In this document: positions 36,619 to 46,004 of the stretch, in pieces
Layout of the letters: each line of letters starts with the position of its first letter
Position numbering within the stretch: position 1 is the stretch's first letter
NCBI RefSeq assembly: GCF_001956985.1
Contig: NZ_CP019082.1
Coordinates: forward strand, 2,046,001-2,110,000
Origin: Paludisphaera borealis
GTDB lineage: Bacteria; Planctomycetota; Planctomycetia; Isosphaerales; Isosphaeraceae
Direction: 5' to 3'
DNA length: 64,000 nucleotides
The notes under the pieces: model-generated
What the model saw: only the letters and a program-made list of their open reading frames with translations
Database searches by the model: none
Told to the model about the DNA's origin: nothing
Program-made: the position numbers and the translations under genes

Positions 36619-37875
36619 TCACGGCTTCGGCGACTTATCACCGGGCTTCTGCTTCTCCTGCTTCTCGTGTTTCTCCGCCCACGCCTTCCCTTCGGGCGAG
36701 GCGACGAACTCCGCGAATTCTCCGACTTCCGACAGGTCGCCGATTTCTTCGTCGAACACCGACTCCAGGGTTTCGAGTATTTCCGCAACCTCCCCGAACC
36801 GCTTCTGCTCCATGGCCGCGCCAAGCAGGCCGTCGTAAGCCGGCTTCAGGTCCGGCTCCTCGACGATCGCCGCGCGGTACGCCGCCAGGGCGTCGTCGGG
36901 CCGCTTCAGGAGCGTCAGAATGTTCCCTCGCAGCACCTTGAGGTACGCGTCCTCGCCCAGCGCCTTCTCCAGCTTCCCGATGTACTCCAACGACTTCTCC
37001 GGCTGCTTCATCAAGAGGCAGCCGTCTACCATCTGGAAGTCGCTGGCCGGGTCGCCAGGAAAGCGTCGGGCGAAGTCCTGGATCGCCTCCAGATATTTCG
37101 CGTCGTCGCCGGTCTTCTGGGCCGCGGCGCACCGGAGCACCTGGAAGATTTTCTCGTTTTTCAGCTCCTCGGGGAGGGCGTCGTAGATCGTCAGCGCCTC
37201 TTGCGCCCGTCCCTCACGATTGGCGGCGGACATACGCTTCACATCGCCGATGTGCTTGAAAAGATCGTGATCCTTGCTCAACAGGCGGTCGACGATGCCG
37301 CGGTTGATCTGGGCGATGCCCGCCAGGTACATACGACGGGCCCCCTGCGAGGCCAGCTCACCGGTCGACAGCGAGTAGTAGTCCACAGCCCGGATTCGGC
37401 CGTCCGGCCTGCGGTCGAGCATGAACAGGAGGTACGAGACGATCCCCTCCGGCTGGATCAATCGGAACAGAAACGCCGGCCGGCCCCGCCACTCAAGCGC
37501 CTTGGTGACGCGCACACTGGCACCAGCCTGGACGGTCGGTCGGAGTTCGACGAGCAGGGCGGGGCCGTCGCGCTCCTGGGTCTTCCGCGCCCCGTTGAGG
37601 AACCCCTCCCGGAACGGGGGCGGTGCCTTGACGCCCGAGGAGGCGGCCTCCAGCATGGCTTCGGTGTCCATCGCCTGCTCGACCGCCTTGGAGTCGAGCC
37701 GCACGATCGCGTCGGCCATCCTCTTGCCGAACTCCAGCGCCTCCGCCTTGGATATCGGCCGGCTCTCAGCAACGGTCTCCGGCGGCTTGTCCTGCGCATA
37801 CCCCGTCGCGCCGGAGCCCACGATCCCGATCGCCGCCGCGATGCCCCACGCCGCCGCGCGCCCTGTCCTGCTCAT
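36619..37875 (-). CDS. Exported TPR-type protein
   Basis: The product has 418 residues from the ATG at 37875, with GAGGAGG upstream. A signal peptide ending near TGYAQ is followed by a non-repeat alpha-beta domain to about residue 190, then TPR-like helix pairs (ANREGRAQEALTIYDALP, KTGDDAKYLEAIQDFARRFPG, KRPDDALAAYRAAIVEEPD, MEQKRFGEVAEILETLE). The tail is Lys/Glu-rich. It probably acts in the periplasm as a scaffold. Function unknown; the 3' end abuts a small gene fragment. Confidence 0.75.
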   Translation of the reverse strand: MSRTGRAAAWGIAAAIGIVGSGATGYAQDKPPETVAESRPISKAEALEFGKRMADAIVRLDSKAVEQAMDTEAMLEAASSGVKAPPPFREGFLNGARKTQERDGPALLVELRPTVQAGASVRVTKALEWRGRPAFLFRLIQPEGIVSYLLFMLDRRPDGRIRAVDYYSLSTGELASQGARRMYLAGIAQINRGIVDRLLSKDHDLFKHIGDVKRMSAANREGRAQEALTIYDALPEELKNEKIFQVLRCAAAQKTGDDAKYLEAIQDFARRFPGDPASDFQMVDGCLLMKQPEKSLEYIGKLEKALGEDAYLKVLRGNILTLLKRPDDALAAYRAAIVEEPDLKPAYDGLLGAAMEQKRFGEVAEILETLESVFDEEIGDLSEVGEFAEFVASPEGKAWAEKHEKQEKQKPGDKSPKP

Positions 37876-37967
37876 CGCCCTCGCCTCCTCAGCCACCGGC
37901 CATCCCCATCTCTCGGCTTGCTCTGAAAATAGCTCGTGGGACCGACTGCGTGACGATCGAGGAGCGG

Positions 37968-38047
37968 AATACCAGCCCGACGCGCCAGCGAGGGGATCGC
38001 CTCGGCGATTCGATAACACTCCCTCGCTGGCGCGTCGGGCTGGTATT
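37968..38047. repeat. Dispersed palindromic repeat, family P, copy B
   Basis: Arms 37968-37994 and 38021-38047 are perfect reverse complements over 27 bp around a 26-nt loop. The core is CGACGCGCCAGCGAGGG, a variant of the copy A core. It lies just upstream of long element copy 2. Confidence 0.9.
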
Positions 38048-38070
38048 GGGAGGCCGCTCTCGACACGGCC

Positions 38071-38738
38071 CAGAGCCCATTTCCATGAGGTCGGTCACCC
38101 CAAACTGGGGCATGACGATTCGTTCGCGCCGAAACCACCCCCTCCCGGCTCACCGGCGGATTTGGGTTCGTTTGACGGCAGAAAGGCCGAACTCCCAGCC
38201 CCTAAGCTCTGCAATAGAAAAGATTTATGGCTGGCTCTAAGATTGGCTTTGATCGCGCGAAAACCACCCGATCTCGGTTCGTTCCCGCCCCCAACCTCGA
38301 CTTCCCTCGCTCCGCCTCCCACGGACCAGCCCCGGACGATTGGCTCTGTTCGCGCGCTTTTCCAAGCTTCCTCCGGCTCTTTCACCTATGGCGATTAGCT
38401 TTGTTCGCGCGATGATCGAAGCCGTCGGCGTCAATCGTCGGTTCACCTTCCATGACCACCCGACAGCCGTATTGCGAAAGATTAGGACGACTCGCAGAGT
38501 CCTCCATCTTGAACATACGACCGATCGACGGGCTTGATCGATGATTCCTCTCGCCCGCACCGAAATTGGACGCGACGAAGTGCGATCGAAACGATTCCGC
38601 GACAGGAAAGGATTGCACGGATAACGACGAGGGCGAAGCGAGTCGGGATCTAAACTGTTCCTCGGCTGAATGACTGCCTTCGACGACTGTGCCCAAAACG
38701 CCTAGACTTCCCTGTGGTTTAGGAATGCCCCCGTTCCT
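38071..38738. repeat. Long dispersed element, copy 2 (about 0.7 kb)
   Basis: Aligns with 27474-28158 in the same orientation, with shared landmarks listed there; the GACTCGCAGAGTC hairpin here is near 38490. Differences include small insertions and deletions and many substitutions. Long open frames across it are not conserved in both copies. It fills part of the 1.4-kb gap before the degenerate patatin gene. Confidence 0.9.
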
Positions 38739-39266
38739 TCCGGAGTGGGCGTCCCATGGGTGAGAGTCTTGATGGGGCGAGGGTCGAACGCAAGGAAAAA
38801 CTGAACTGACAACGTGATTCCCGACACCGGGTTTTCCCCTCGTGAGGACCTTCCCGCCGACAGTCGCCACGAGACTCCCCACCGGGTGTGGCTACGCGCT
38901 GGCCGCCTGTCGCCGTTTGCTTATGGGAATGGCTCTCGATATCATAAGGTTTGGAGCGGGTGCACGTGACCCCGGTATGGCTTCGCCCACCGCCGACCCT
39001 TGACCGCCGGTGCCCTCGTTGTCGGGCTGTGCGTTGCGGCCCGGTGAAGTTCTGGCCAGGGACACCCGGAACACCGCCTGTCATCTCGTGGCTTTGCGAT
39101 GGGGCAGTGGTCCTGGCGCTAATCCTGGTCCCGAATTTCGTGGGCCACTTGTTGATCGTCTGTTAGTCACGACCGCTTGAGGTATCTGTCGAACCAGCGC
39201 TGAAGCTGACACGACCCGCAGTGTAGGTTCCAGGGGGTTTGTAACCAGCTGATTCGGGTCGGGCAG
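38739..39266. other. Intergenic region without a recognised gene
   Basis: A TTG-initiated frame at 38951-39166 would give 71 residues with CPRC and a hydrophobic end, but the start is weak and no ribosome site is seen. Nothing else is supported. Base composition is mixed, less GC-rich than the core genes. Confidence 0.5.
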
Positions 39267-40772
39267 GTGTTCGGCTGCGGAGCGGATCAGCCTCAGCAGC
39301 CTGAGGGGAATGAAGTGGTACAGCCAGGGGCAACTATCGGGCGGAAGCGTGTTCCACTCTTCGTCTGGGCCGTCGCGCTCGCCCTGGGTCTGAATGCACC
39401 GGCCCGGGCCGCGGCCTTCTGGAGGCCGAACGACGACGTCGTTATTCCTGAAGGGGCCGAGCCGAAGCCCTTTCGCAAGGTGCTCATTCTTTCAGGAGGC
39501 GAGCTTCGCTTCTCAGCGGGCCTTGCGATGATGGCCACACTTCATCAGAGGGGATGGGTTCCCGATGTGACCATCTACACCTGCGGATTCTCCAAGATCC
39601 CGGGCGCGTATTTAAACTCACTCACCCAAGTCCAGCCCGGTCAACCCGATCCGACGAAATGGTATGAGGCCGCTCTGTCGGACGAGTACTTCCGAATCAT
39701 GCAAAGAGTCAAAGTCAACAAGGATTTCTATTCTAGAGTCGTGGATAAAGACGGAAACACCGCTTCGAGCCTGCTTTACGAGCAAATGACTTCCCGGATC
39801 GCGGGAATGCAATTGAAGAAAGGGCTCAACAAGGCAAGCAAGCTCCCCTTTCTTTCTTCCCTACTCAGCACTAACCCAAGCCCTTTTAAGATGACCCCGG
39901 TGGCCGTCTATCCCGCCCTGTATCGAGAGAACAAAGACACCCTCCTTGATGTCCCTTTCGATCTCAGTCCCGCCGGAATGAATATTCCCTTTTCAGCAAA
40001 CAAGATGCGCGCCATTTTTGTGGCGACAAAGATCCTCTACCCACGTGAGTTGCAAGGTAAGCCTCGACCCGAGAATTCTCAGCCCCTCTATCAGGAGGTG
40101 ATTTTCACCGATCGGCTGACGGCGGACGAAATCGCACGAGTGAAATACGGAAAGTCGCCGATCGCAAAGATGTTCCCGAAGGCCCCGATCCATACAGATG
40201 TAGAAGTCCGTAGTGACTACCGGGTCTGGGATGTGGCCCGAGCCGCATTGGCAGATATGTACCTTACCGCGCCCATGTGGCTAGAAGACCCCACGGGCCG
40301 TCATCCCAAAGAACTTTTTATCACAGGTGCGCTGAACATTTCGCCCATCGAATTAGCGCTTTCGCTGGGCGACGAGGTGATGGCCATTCGAATGAAGGAG
40401 TTGCGAGCGTCAAACCCCGCCGAGAAAATAGAATCGTACGTTTATGAAAATACATTCGGCTTTACCAACGACGAGAGAAGACTAGAGATCAAAAACCGTT
40501 TCGGCGACAAGGTGATCTGGATCGATCTGGAAGGAATCCAGGAAATGGAGAAAAGAAACGGTTTTTCCCCACTGCGCGTCGGAGACGGGCCGAAAATGCA
40601 TTTAGAGGATAACATCCCCAGTGATCCCGCCGAGTTCAAGAGGCGGAGCAAAGCCCAGTGGGAATGGGGTGTGGAGCAGATCAATCGGGTTGATCTTCGA
40701 AGGAAAGGCGGCCAAAAGAAAGACACAGAAGTCTCATCCTCGGCGCCGGGCAGCCGCGACTCTTGCAGATGA
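39267..40772 (+). CDS. Patatin-fold protein with degenerate catalytic motifs
   Basis: The product has up to 501 residues from a GTG at 39267 (start uncertain; an inner GTG near 39312 is possible). A signal peptide (VPLFVWAVALALGLNAPARA) is present. The patatin-type order of motifs is kept, but KVLILSGGELRFSAG (residues 71-85) replaces the glycine-rich oxyanion loop. The nucleophile elbow reads CGFSKIPGA (106-114) rather than GxSxG. The dyad aspartate region reads ITGALN (about 352-357) rather than DGG. The gene looks visibly AT-richer than its neighbours, suggesting transfer. It is probably exported and not a working lipase. Confidence 0.7.
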   Translation: MFGCGADQPQQPEGNEVVQPGATIGRKRVPLFVWAVALALGLNAPARAAAFWRPNDDVVIPEGAEPKPFRKVLILSGGELRFSAGLAMMATLHQRGWVPDVTIYTCGFSKIPGAYLNSLTQVQPGQPDPTKWYEAALSDEYFRIMQRVKVNKDFYSRVVDKDGNTASSLLYEQMTSRIAGMQLKKGLNKASKLPFLSSLLSTNPSPFKMTPVAVYPALYRENKDTLLDVPFDLSPAGMNIPFSANKMRAIFVATKILYPRELQGKPRPENSQPLYQEVIFTDRLTADEIARVKYGKSPIAKMFPKAPIHTDVEVRSDYRVWDVARAALADMYLTAPMWLEDPTGRHPKELFITGALNISPIELALSLGDEVMAIRMKELRASNPAEKIESYVYENTFGFTNDERRLEIKNRFGDKVIWIDLEGIQEMEKRNGFSPLRVGDGPKMHLEDNIPSDPAEFKRRSKAQWEWGVEQINRVDLRRKGGQKKDTEVSSSAPGSRDSCR

Positions 40773-41054
40773 CGCTTCCCTGGTTGTGCCGATTGGCCGG
40801 TTCGCCTTCATCGCTGCAACGCCCTTTCCACGTAGTCGAGGTAATCGCCGCCCACGCCCCGAAACTCGCCGCCCACGCCCCGAAACTCGCGGTCCGGGTG
40901 CTGGACTTCCCCACTTCTGGTGGAGTCCGTAACACTCTCTAGGAGATCTGGCAAACACGAATCGCCCGGTTTCGCGGGCCCTGGCGGAATTCAAGAATGA
41001 CCACTCTCATCATTCTGACCCCTTTCGCCGTTCCACGCTGGACGTCCGACCGCG
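40773..41054. other. Intergenic region with 21-bp tandem duplication and gene remnant
   Basis: Two identical 21-bp units lie at 40846-40866 and 40867-40887. Read on the minus strand, a short frame gives EFRGVGGEFRGVGGDYLDYV and ends in VERALQR, which looks like the C-terminal remnant of an unrecognised gene. A GACCCCTTT REP-like core lies near 41023. Confidence 0.5.
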
Positions 41055-42314
41055 TCAGTCGCCGACGGGGATCGTCAGCAGCGGGCCGCCGGTGTGGGTC
41101 TCGGATTCTTCGATCGAGACCAGGATTTCGAGGATCGCCATGATCGCCCGGCTGTTGACGTCGTTGCTCGGGATGTAGAACCAATAGCCGCGATAGAAGA
41201 CGGCCATCTCGGCGTCGCGCGGGCGGTGCTTCTGGGAGCGGACGAAGAAGTTGCCGGCCGTGATCTGGGTCCAGTTGTACGGTCGGCCGTCGGGGCCGGG
41301 CGTGCTGGGGGCGACGTTTTCGGCGACGTGCTCCTCGGGCACGCACACGCCCTTCGACAGGAAAACCATCATCTGGAGGATCGACCGCAGGTTGAGGTAG
41401 ATCGTCTCCCCGGTCTCGATCGCGTCCGGCGTCTCATCGAGCGCGTTCTGCGAGAACTCCGACTTCAAGCGATACCGTGAGAGGCCGGGACGAAGATGGA
41501 AGATCCGGCAGAGTTCGTGCATGTCAGGCGAGTCGACGTATGGGCGGTGGACCCGGAGGACGAGCGACTTCTCGCGCTTCAGAAGGGCCATCCGCCCCTC
41601 GCCACGCTGCCGGAAGACGTAGCCTTCCTTGGCCGCGTTGAGCAAGTCGTCCCCGCCCAGGCCCTTCTCGGCGATCGGATCGGAGGAGGCGTCGGCGTCC
41701 TCCTCGTAACCGACCTGAATCTCGGTCGCCGACCGCTCGCGGAGGCTCGCCATCAGCCGTACGCCACGGAGGAACTCGGCGTTGTAGTCGGGCGCCTTGG
41801 GAGTCATCGCGGTCGCCTGCGGCGCATTGCCGACGTCGTTGACGTCGTTGAGCGTCAGCAGCATCATCTGCTCAAGGTTGGCGCCGGCGTTGACGACGCT
41901 GAACAGCTCGGCCGACAACGGCGTCAACAGCGCCTTGGCGACTTCCTTCCCTTCGCGAGGCCGGTAGCTGAGCGTGGGGCTGTCGCGGGCCCCAAGCTCG
42001 CCGAACCCGAGGTTGGCGTTGCCCGGATACTGGTTGCCGAACCCTCCCAGGAAATGCGCGTTGCCACTGATCTCGAACTGGCTGGTGATGCTCGGCAAAT
42101 CGATGAAGACGGGCGAATCTGCGTACCGCAAGCGGACGATGTTCATCAAGAGCTGTTCGTCGTTCGTGACCCGGACCGACTCGTTGTACTTCATCCGCGT
42201 CGTCCGCAGGGCCTTGGGCCCGAGACACCCGGGCCCGACCATGATAGCGGCAAGGACGGCCCACGCCCCGAGAATCAGCCGCCGTCGAGGCTTGTTTCGA
42301 CTTGGGACCGCCAT
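41055..42314 (-). CDS. Planctomycete lipoprotein of unknown function
   Basis: The product has 419 residues. The N-terminus is a signal peptide with lipobox MVGPGC, giving a lipid-modified Cys. The mature part starts KALRTTRMKYNESVRVTNDEQLLMNIVRLRYADSP, a pattern I have seen in planctomycete and related outer-membrane-type proteins, but I cannot name the family. The ending (GGPLLTIPVGD) recurs as a relic at 32380. It is divergent from the amidohydrolase gene and stands alone. Confidence 0.75.
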   Translation of the reverse strand: MAVPSRNKPRRRLILGAWAVLAAIMVGPGCLGPKALRTTRMKYNESVRVTNDEQLLMNIVRLRYADSPVFIDLPSITSQFEISGNAHFLGGFGNQYPGNANLGFGELGARDSPTLSYRPREGKEVAKALLTPLSAELFSVVNAGANLEQMMLLTLNDVNDVGNAPQATAMTPKAPDYNAEFLRGVRLMASLRERSATEIQVGYEEDADASSDPIAEKGLGGDDLLNAAKEGYVFRQRGEGRMALLKREKSLVLRVHRPYVDSPDMHELCRIFHLRPGLSRYRLKSEFSQNALDETPDAIETGETIYLNLRSILQMMVFLSKGVCVPEEHVAENVAPSTPGPDGRPYNWTQITAGNFFVRSQKHRPRDAEMAVFYRGYWFYIPSNDVNSRAIMAILEILVSIEESETHTGGPLLTIPVGD

Positions 42315-42496
42315 GGGCCTTCACCACTCCCGGACGTGCTGAGAAAAAAATCCGCGACCGGTGCCGGACGTCCGGGAGACACGCCTCTTCTCTATCGTCG
42401 TCCGATGCGTAAAACTTGACCCGACCCGCACAATCGGCCCGACGCGCGAAACCCGCGCCGTCGACTCCGTCACCCTCTTGCCTGGGACTCGCCCCC

Positions 42497-43360
42497 GTGA
42501 TCGCAGAACCGTACATCGACGCCCACTCGCACATCTGGACGCCCGACGTCGGCCACTATCCGCTGGCGGCCGGATTCCAGCCCGCCGACATGCAGCCGCC
42601 GTCGTTCACCGCGCAAGAGCTGCTGGCAGTCTGCCGGCCGGCCGGCGTCGGCCGTGTCAACCTGATCCAGATGAGCTATTACCAGTTCGACAACCGCTAC
42701 ATGCTCGACATGATCAAGCTGCACCCCGACCGGTTCGTGGGGACGGCGATCATCGACCCGTTCGGCGTCGACCCGGCCAGCGCGATGAAGGAACTGCTGC
42801 CGAAGGGCGTGCGCGCGTTCCGGATTCAACCGTCCTACAGCAAGCAGCCTCCGGCGAGCTGGCTGGCACCGACCGGCTACGAAGCCATGTTCGCGACCGC
42901 CGCCCAGACCGGCCAGTGCCTGAGCTGTCTGATCGACCCCGACGGCTTCGCGGAAGTCGATCGGATGTGCCGCAAATATCCGGAAACCAAGGTGATCATC
43001 GACCATCTCGGACGGATCGGAGTCGACGGAACCGTCCGTGACGCCGACGTCCGGGCGCTCTGCGACCTCGCCGCCCACCCCCGGGTCTCCGTGAAGGTCG
43101 GCGCTTTTTACGCCCTCGGCAAGAAGTCTCCCCCTTACACCGACCTCGCCCCGTTGATCCGCCGCGTCGTTCAGGCGTTCGGCACGCGGCGTTGCATGTG
43201 GGAAAGCGACTGCCCATTCCAGGTCGTGAGTCAGCGCTACGAGGACAGCCTCGCGCTGGTCCGCGACCACCTTGATTTCCTCAGCCCCGACGATCGTGAG
43301 TGGATGCTGTTCCGCGCCGCCGAGCAAATTCTCTTTCCCCCCTCTACGGCGAAGTCGTGA
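42497..43360 (+). CDS. Amidohydrolase 2-family TIM-barrel hydrolase
   Basis: The product has 287 residues from the GTG at 42497; the ATG at 42416 would add a Pro/Ser-rich leader. The start PYIDAHSHIWTPD gives the metal-ligand DxHxH-type motif of amidohydrolase 2. VIIDHLGRIG and WESDCPFQVV give later barrel motifs, with an Asp near the C-terminus (SD). Members include 2-pyrone-4,6-dicarboxylate hydrolase and fuconolactonase-like enzymes; substrate unknown. It is cytoplasmic. Confidence 0.85.
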   Translation: MIAEPYIDAHSHIWTPDVGHYPLAAGFQPADMQPPSFTAQELLAVCRPAGVGRVNLIQMSYYQFDNRYMLDMIKLHPDRFVGTAIIDPFGVDPASAMKELLPKGVRAFRIQPSYSKQPPASWLAPTGYEAMFATAAQTGQCLSCLIDPDGFAEVDRMCRKYPETKVIIDHLGRIGVDGTVRDADVRALCDLAAHPRVSVKVGAFYALGKKSPPYTDLAPLIRRVVQAFGTRRCMWESDCPFQVVSQRYEDSLALVRDHLDFLSPDDREWMLFRAAEQILFPPSTAKS

Positions 43361-43524
43361 TGGAGTATGCTGGTTTCAAAGGGGTCGAAGGTGGGGACGT
43401 AACGCCAGACGGGCGCTCGGCTTGACCGTTTCGCGGTCCAAACACTAAGATTCATGAGAATTTACGATCCGAAGGGTGGAGTCCGTCTCGCGGCATTCGC
43501 GAGCCACGGCGCGAGGTGAGCAGG

Positions 43525-44550
43525 ATGAAGAACGACCCGTCGAAATCCCCGTCCCCGATCAGCCCGGCACCCGCTCGGCATCAGTTCGAGCACCTCACGC
43601 CGACGGTGATCCATGATCCCGAAGCGGACATGATGCTGCTCGCGAAGTGGGCCCACCGCGCGATGCTGAATCCCACCCGCTTCTGGAGCGTGGTCGGCGG
43701 CGGAGTCGCGGCCATCCTCGGCCTGGTGGTCCTCGGCAGCGTGCTCTCGTCGAAGTCGGGGAGCGCGGCCGACGTCTGGACCCGCCTCGACGCCGCCAAG
43801 AACGCCGACGATCAGGTCAAGATCGCCAAGGAACACCCCGGCACCCCGGCCGCCTCCTGGGCCCTCCTCCAGGCCGCGTCGCGGCTTTACAAGACGGGAA
43901 TCGACGACCTCCCCAAGGATCACGACGCCGCGCTCCAGAGCCTCAAGAAGGCCATCGACCTGTTCGACGAAGCCGGCAAGGGCGTGGCCAAGGATTCGCC
44001 CGTGGCCCTCACCGCCGCCCTCGGCAAGGCCCGCTCGCTCGAAGCCCGCAACGAGCTTCCCAAGGCCATCGATCAGTACAAGCTCGTCGCCGACTCCTGG
44101 CCCAACAGCCCCGAGGCCGCCGAGGCCAAGGAACTCGCCGCCGCCCTCCAGAAGCCCGACGCGGCGGCCTTCTACAAAGAGCTCTACTCGTTCACGCCCT
44201 CCAAGGTCACGCTTCCCCCCATGGGAACCGAATCGTTCGATCTGCCTTCGGGAATCGGCGGCTTCCCCGGAAGCGCGGACGGCCTGCTCGGACCGGCGAC
44301 CGGCATCCCGTCGATCCCGATCCTGCCCCCGCCGCCTCCGTCGCCCATAACCAAGGACGCCGACCCCGCCAAGACGGACGCCGCCAAACCCGAGCCCGCG
44401 CCCGCCAAGGCCCCCGAAACCAAGCCCGCGCCCGCCCCGGCGGAAACCAAACCGGCTCCGGTGCCGACTCCTGCTCCGGCAGAAGCCAAGCCCGCCCCGG
44501 CTCCGACTCCCGCGCCTGCTCCGGCGGAAGCCAAGAAGCCCGGAAACTGA
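43525..44550 (+). CDS. Single-pass TPR-like membrane protein with Pro/Ala tail
   Basis: The product has 341 residues from the ATG at 43525, about eight bases after GAGG; a GTG at 43516 is an alternative. A membrane helix lies at about 53-75 (FWSVVGGGVAAILGLVVLGSV). The extracytoplasmic part has a TPR-like region (DDQVKIAKEHPGTPAASWAL and LPKAIDQYKLVADSWPNSPE), similar in plan to YfgM/BamD-type modules. The last 70 residues are Pro/Ala/Lys repeats (PAPTPAPAPAEAKKP). Partner unknown. The pseudouridine synthase follows 62 bp later. Confidence 0.75.
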   Translation: MKNDPSKSPSPISPAPARHQFEHLTPTVIHDPEADMMLLAKWAHRAMLNPTRFWSVVGGGVAAILGLVVLGSVLSSKSGSAADVWTRLDAAKNADDQVKIAKEHPGTPAASWALLQAASRLYKTGIDDLPKDHDAALQSLKKAIDLFDEAGKGVAKDSPVALTAALGKARSLEARNELPKAIDQYKLVADSWPNSPEAAEAKELAAALQKPDAAAFYKELYSFTPSKVTLPPMGTESFDLPSGIGGFPGSADGLLGPATGIPSIPILPPPPPSPITKDADPAKTDAAKPEPAPAKAPETKPAPAPAETKPAPVPTPAPAEAKPAPAPTPAPAPAEAKKPGN

Positions 44551-44612
44551 CGACCTTGTTCGGCGACTCGCCGTTTGCCTCGCTCCTTACTCGCTTTCGA
44601 CCGGCTTGATCC

Positions 44613-45638
44613 ATGCGGGAGTCGCCTCTCTCCGAAACGCCCCAGGAATTCGACGTCAAGCCGCGCACCGACGGTAAGCGGATTGACGCCTACCTGGCGA
44701 GCCGGTTCACCGATTACTCGCGGAACGTGATCCAGCGGATCATCGAGGCCGAGGCCGTCGTGGTGAACGGCCGGCCGATCAAGGCGTCGTACAAGATCCG
44801 AACCGGCGACCAGATCCGCGTCTGGCTCCCCGAGCTTCCCGACCCGACGCCCGTCGCCGAAGAGATCCCGATCGAGGTCGTCTACGAGGACGAAGACCTC
44901 ACGATCGTCAACAAGCCGGCCGACATGGTCACGCATCCCTCGCGGGGCAACTGGCGGGGCACCCTCGTCAACGCGGTCCAGTTCCATTTCGACCAGCTCT
45001 CGACCGTCGCGGGGGAAGACCGACCCGGCATCGTCCACCGCCTCGACCGCGACACCACCGGACTGTTGATCGTCGTCAAGAACGACCTCGCCCACCGCCG
45101 CGTCGCCCTTCAGTTCGAGCACCGGACGATCCACAAGGAATACCTGGCGATCGTCTACGGCGCGCCCGGGCGCGACAGCGACTACGTCGAGCAGCCCATC
45201 GGCTTCCACCCCACCGTGCGCGAGCGGATGGCCGTCCGCACCGTCGAGGACGGCGGCCGAGAATCCGCCACGTTCTACGAGGTCGTCGAGCGGTTTCGCG
45301 GCTACGCCCTGGTGCGGTGCAAGCCGAGGACCGGCCGGACCCACCAGATCCGGGTCCACATGGCCCACATCGGCCATCCGCTCGTCGCCGACAAGCCGTA
45401 CTCGGGCCGCGACAAGCTCACCCTGGCCGACCTCGAAGTCCCCGGGGCCAAGACCGACGACCCCGACGCCCTCCTGATCGAACGCCAGGCCCTCCACGCC
45501 CACGCCCTCCGGTTCATCCATCCCACGACCGAAGCGGTCGTCGAACTCTCCGCCCCCCTCCCCCCCGACATGGCCCGGACCCTCGAAGCGCTCCGGCTCC
45601 ATCGAGCACCAACGCCGGCCCCCAGGCGATCGCGCTGA
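44613..45638 (+). CDS. rluD: RluA-family 23S rRNA pseudouridine synthase
   Basis: The product has 341 residues. An N-terminal S4 domain (GKRIDAYLASRFTDYSR, with VVVNGRPIKASYKIRTGD) precedes the catalytic domain. The motif HRLDRDTTGLLI carries catalytic Asp145. GRTHQIRVHMAHIGHPLV is the second conserved block. RluD modifies helix 69 of 23S rRNA; RluA-type specificity is not excluded, so the symbol is likely but not certain. It is cytoplasmic and stands apart from the convergent antitoxin gene. Confidence 0.9.
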   Translation: MRESPLSETPQEFDVKPRTDGKRIDAYLASRFTDYSRNVIQRIIEAEAVVVNGRPIKASYKIRTGDQIRVWLPELPDPTPVAEEIPIEVVYEDEDLTIVNKPADMVTHPSRGNWRGTLVNAVQFHFDQLSTVAGEDRPGIVHRLDRDTTGLLIVVKNDLAHRRVALQFEHRTIHKEYLAIVYGAPGRDSDYVEQPIGFHPTVRERMAVRTVEDGGRESATFYEVVERFRGYALVRCKPRTGRTHQIRVHMAHIGHPLVADKPYSGRDKLTLADLEVPGAKTDDPDALLIERQALHAHALRFIHPTTEAVVELSAPLPPDMARTLEALRLHRAPTPAPRRSR

Positions 45639-45664
45639 GGCTGCGGAATCGCCCTCAATAAGCC

Positions 45665-45994
45665 CTATGCGGGTCGAGAGGCGTCCTTCATGGGAAGAAA
45701 TCGAATTTCGACCCGGTGATCGAGCGCCCGTGCGATGCGACGAAGCATCGCGAGGGAGTGCCCGTCGTAATCCGCGTCTTCGAGCCGGCTGATGACCGAG
45801 GCCGTCGTACCGACGGCCTTGGCGAGTTCACTCTGAGTGAGCCCGGCGTTTGTCCGAAGATCGTAGATTTGCCGCCCTATCTCGGCGTTTGCGAGCTCTT
45901 TTTCAAAAGCCGCCGCACGCTTCTTATCGCTCCCTACGAACGTCGCATAGGCGTGCTCGAGAGCCGCGGACGCGAATCGACTTTTTCGACCCAT
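45665..45994 (-). CDS. XRE-family antitoxin-like HTH protein
   Basis: The product has 109 residues from the ATG at 45994, after GAGGT. The C-terminal half is a standard Cro/C1 HTH (GLTQSELAKAVGTTASVISRLEDAD). The N-terminal segment (HAYATFVGSDKKRAAAFEKE) resembles HigA-type antitoxins that bind a RelE/HigB-like toxin. Upstream is a remnant of such a toxin gene (46005-46175), so this is probably an orphan antitoxin. Autoregulation would be typical. Confidence 0.82.
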   Translation of the reverse strand: MGRKSRFASAALEHAYATFVGSDKKRAAAFEKELANAEIGRQIYDLRTNAGLTQSELAKAVGTTASVISRLEDADYDGHSLAMLRRIARALDHRVEIRFLPMKDASRPA

Positions 45995-46004
45995 CGCTCT
46001 TACC

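Noticed and set aside
38951-39166. Possible small gene with CPRC motif
   Set aside because: TTG start, no ribosome site and no recognised domain; kept only as a note.
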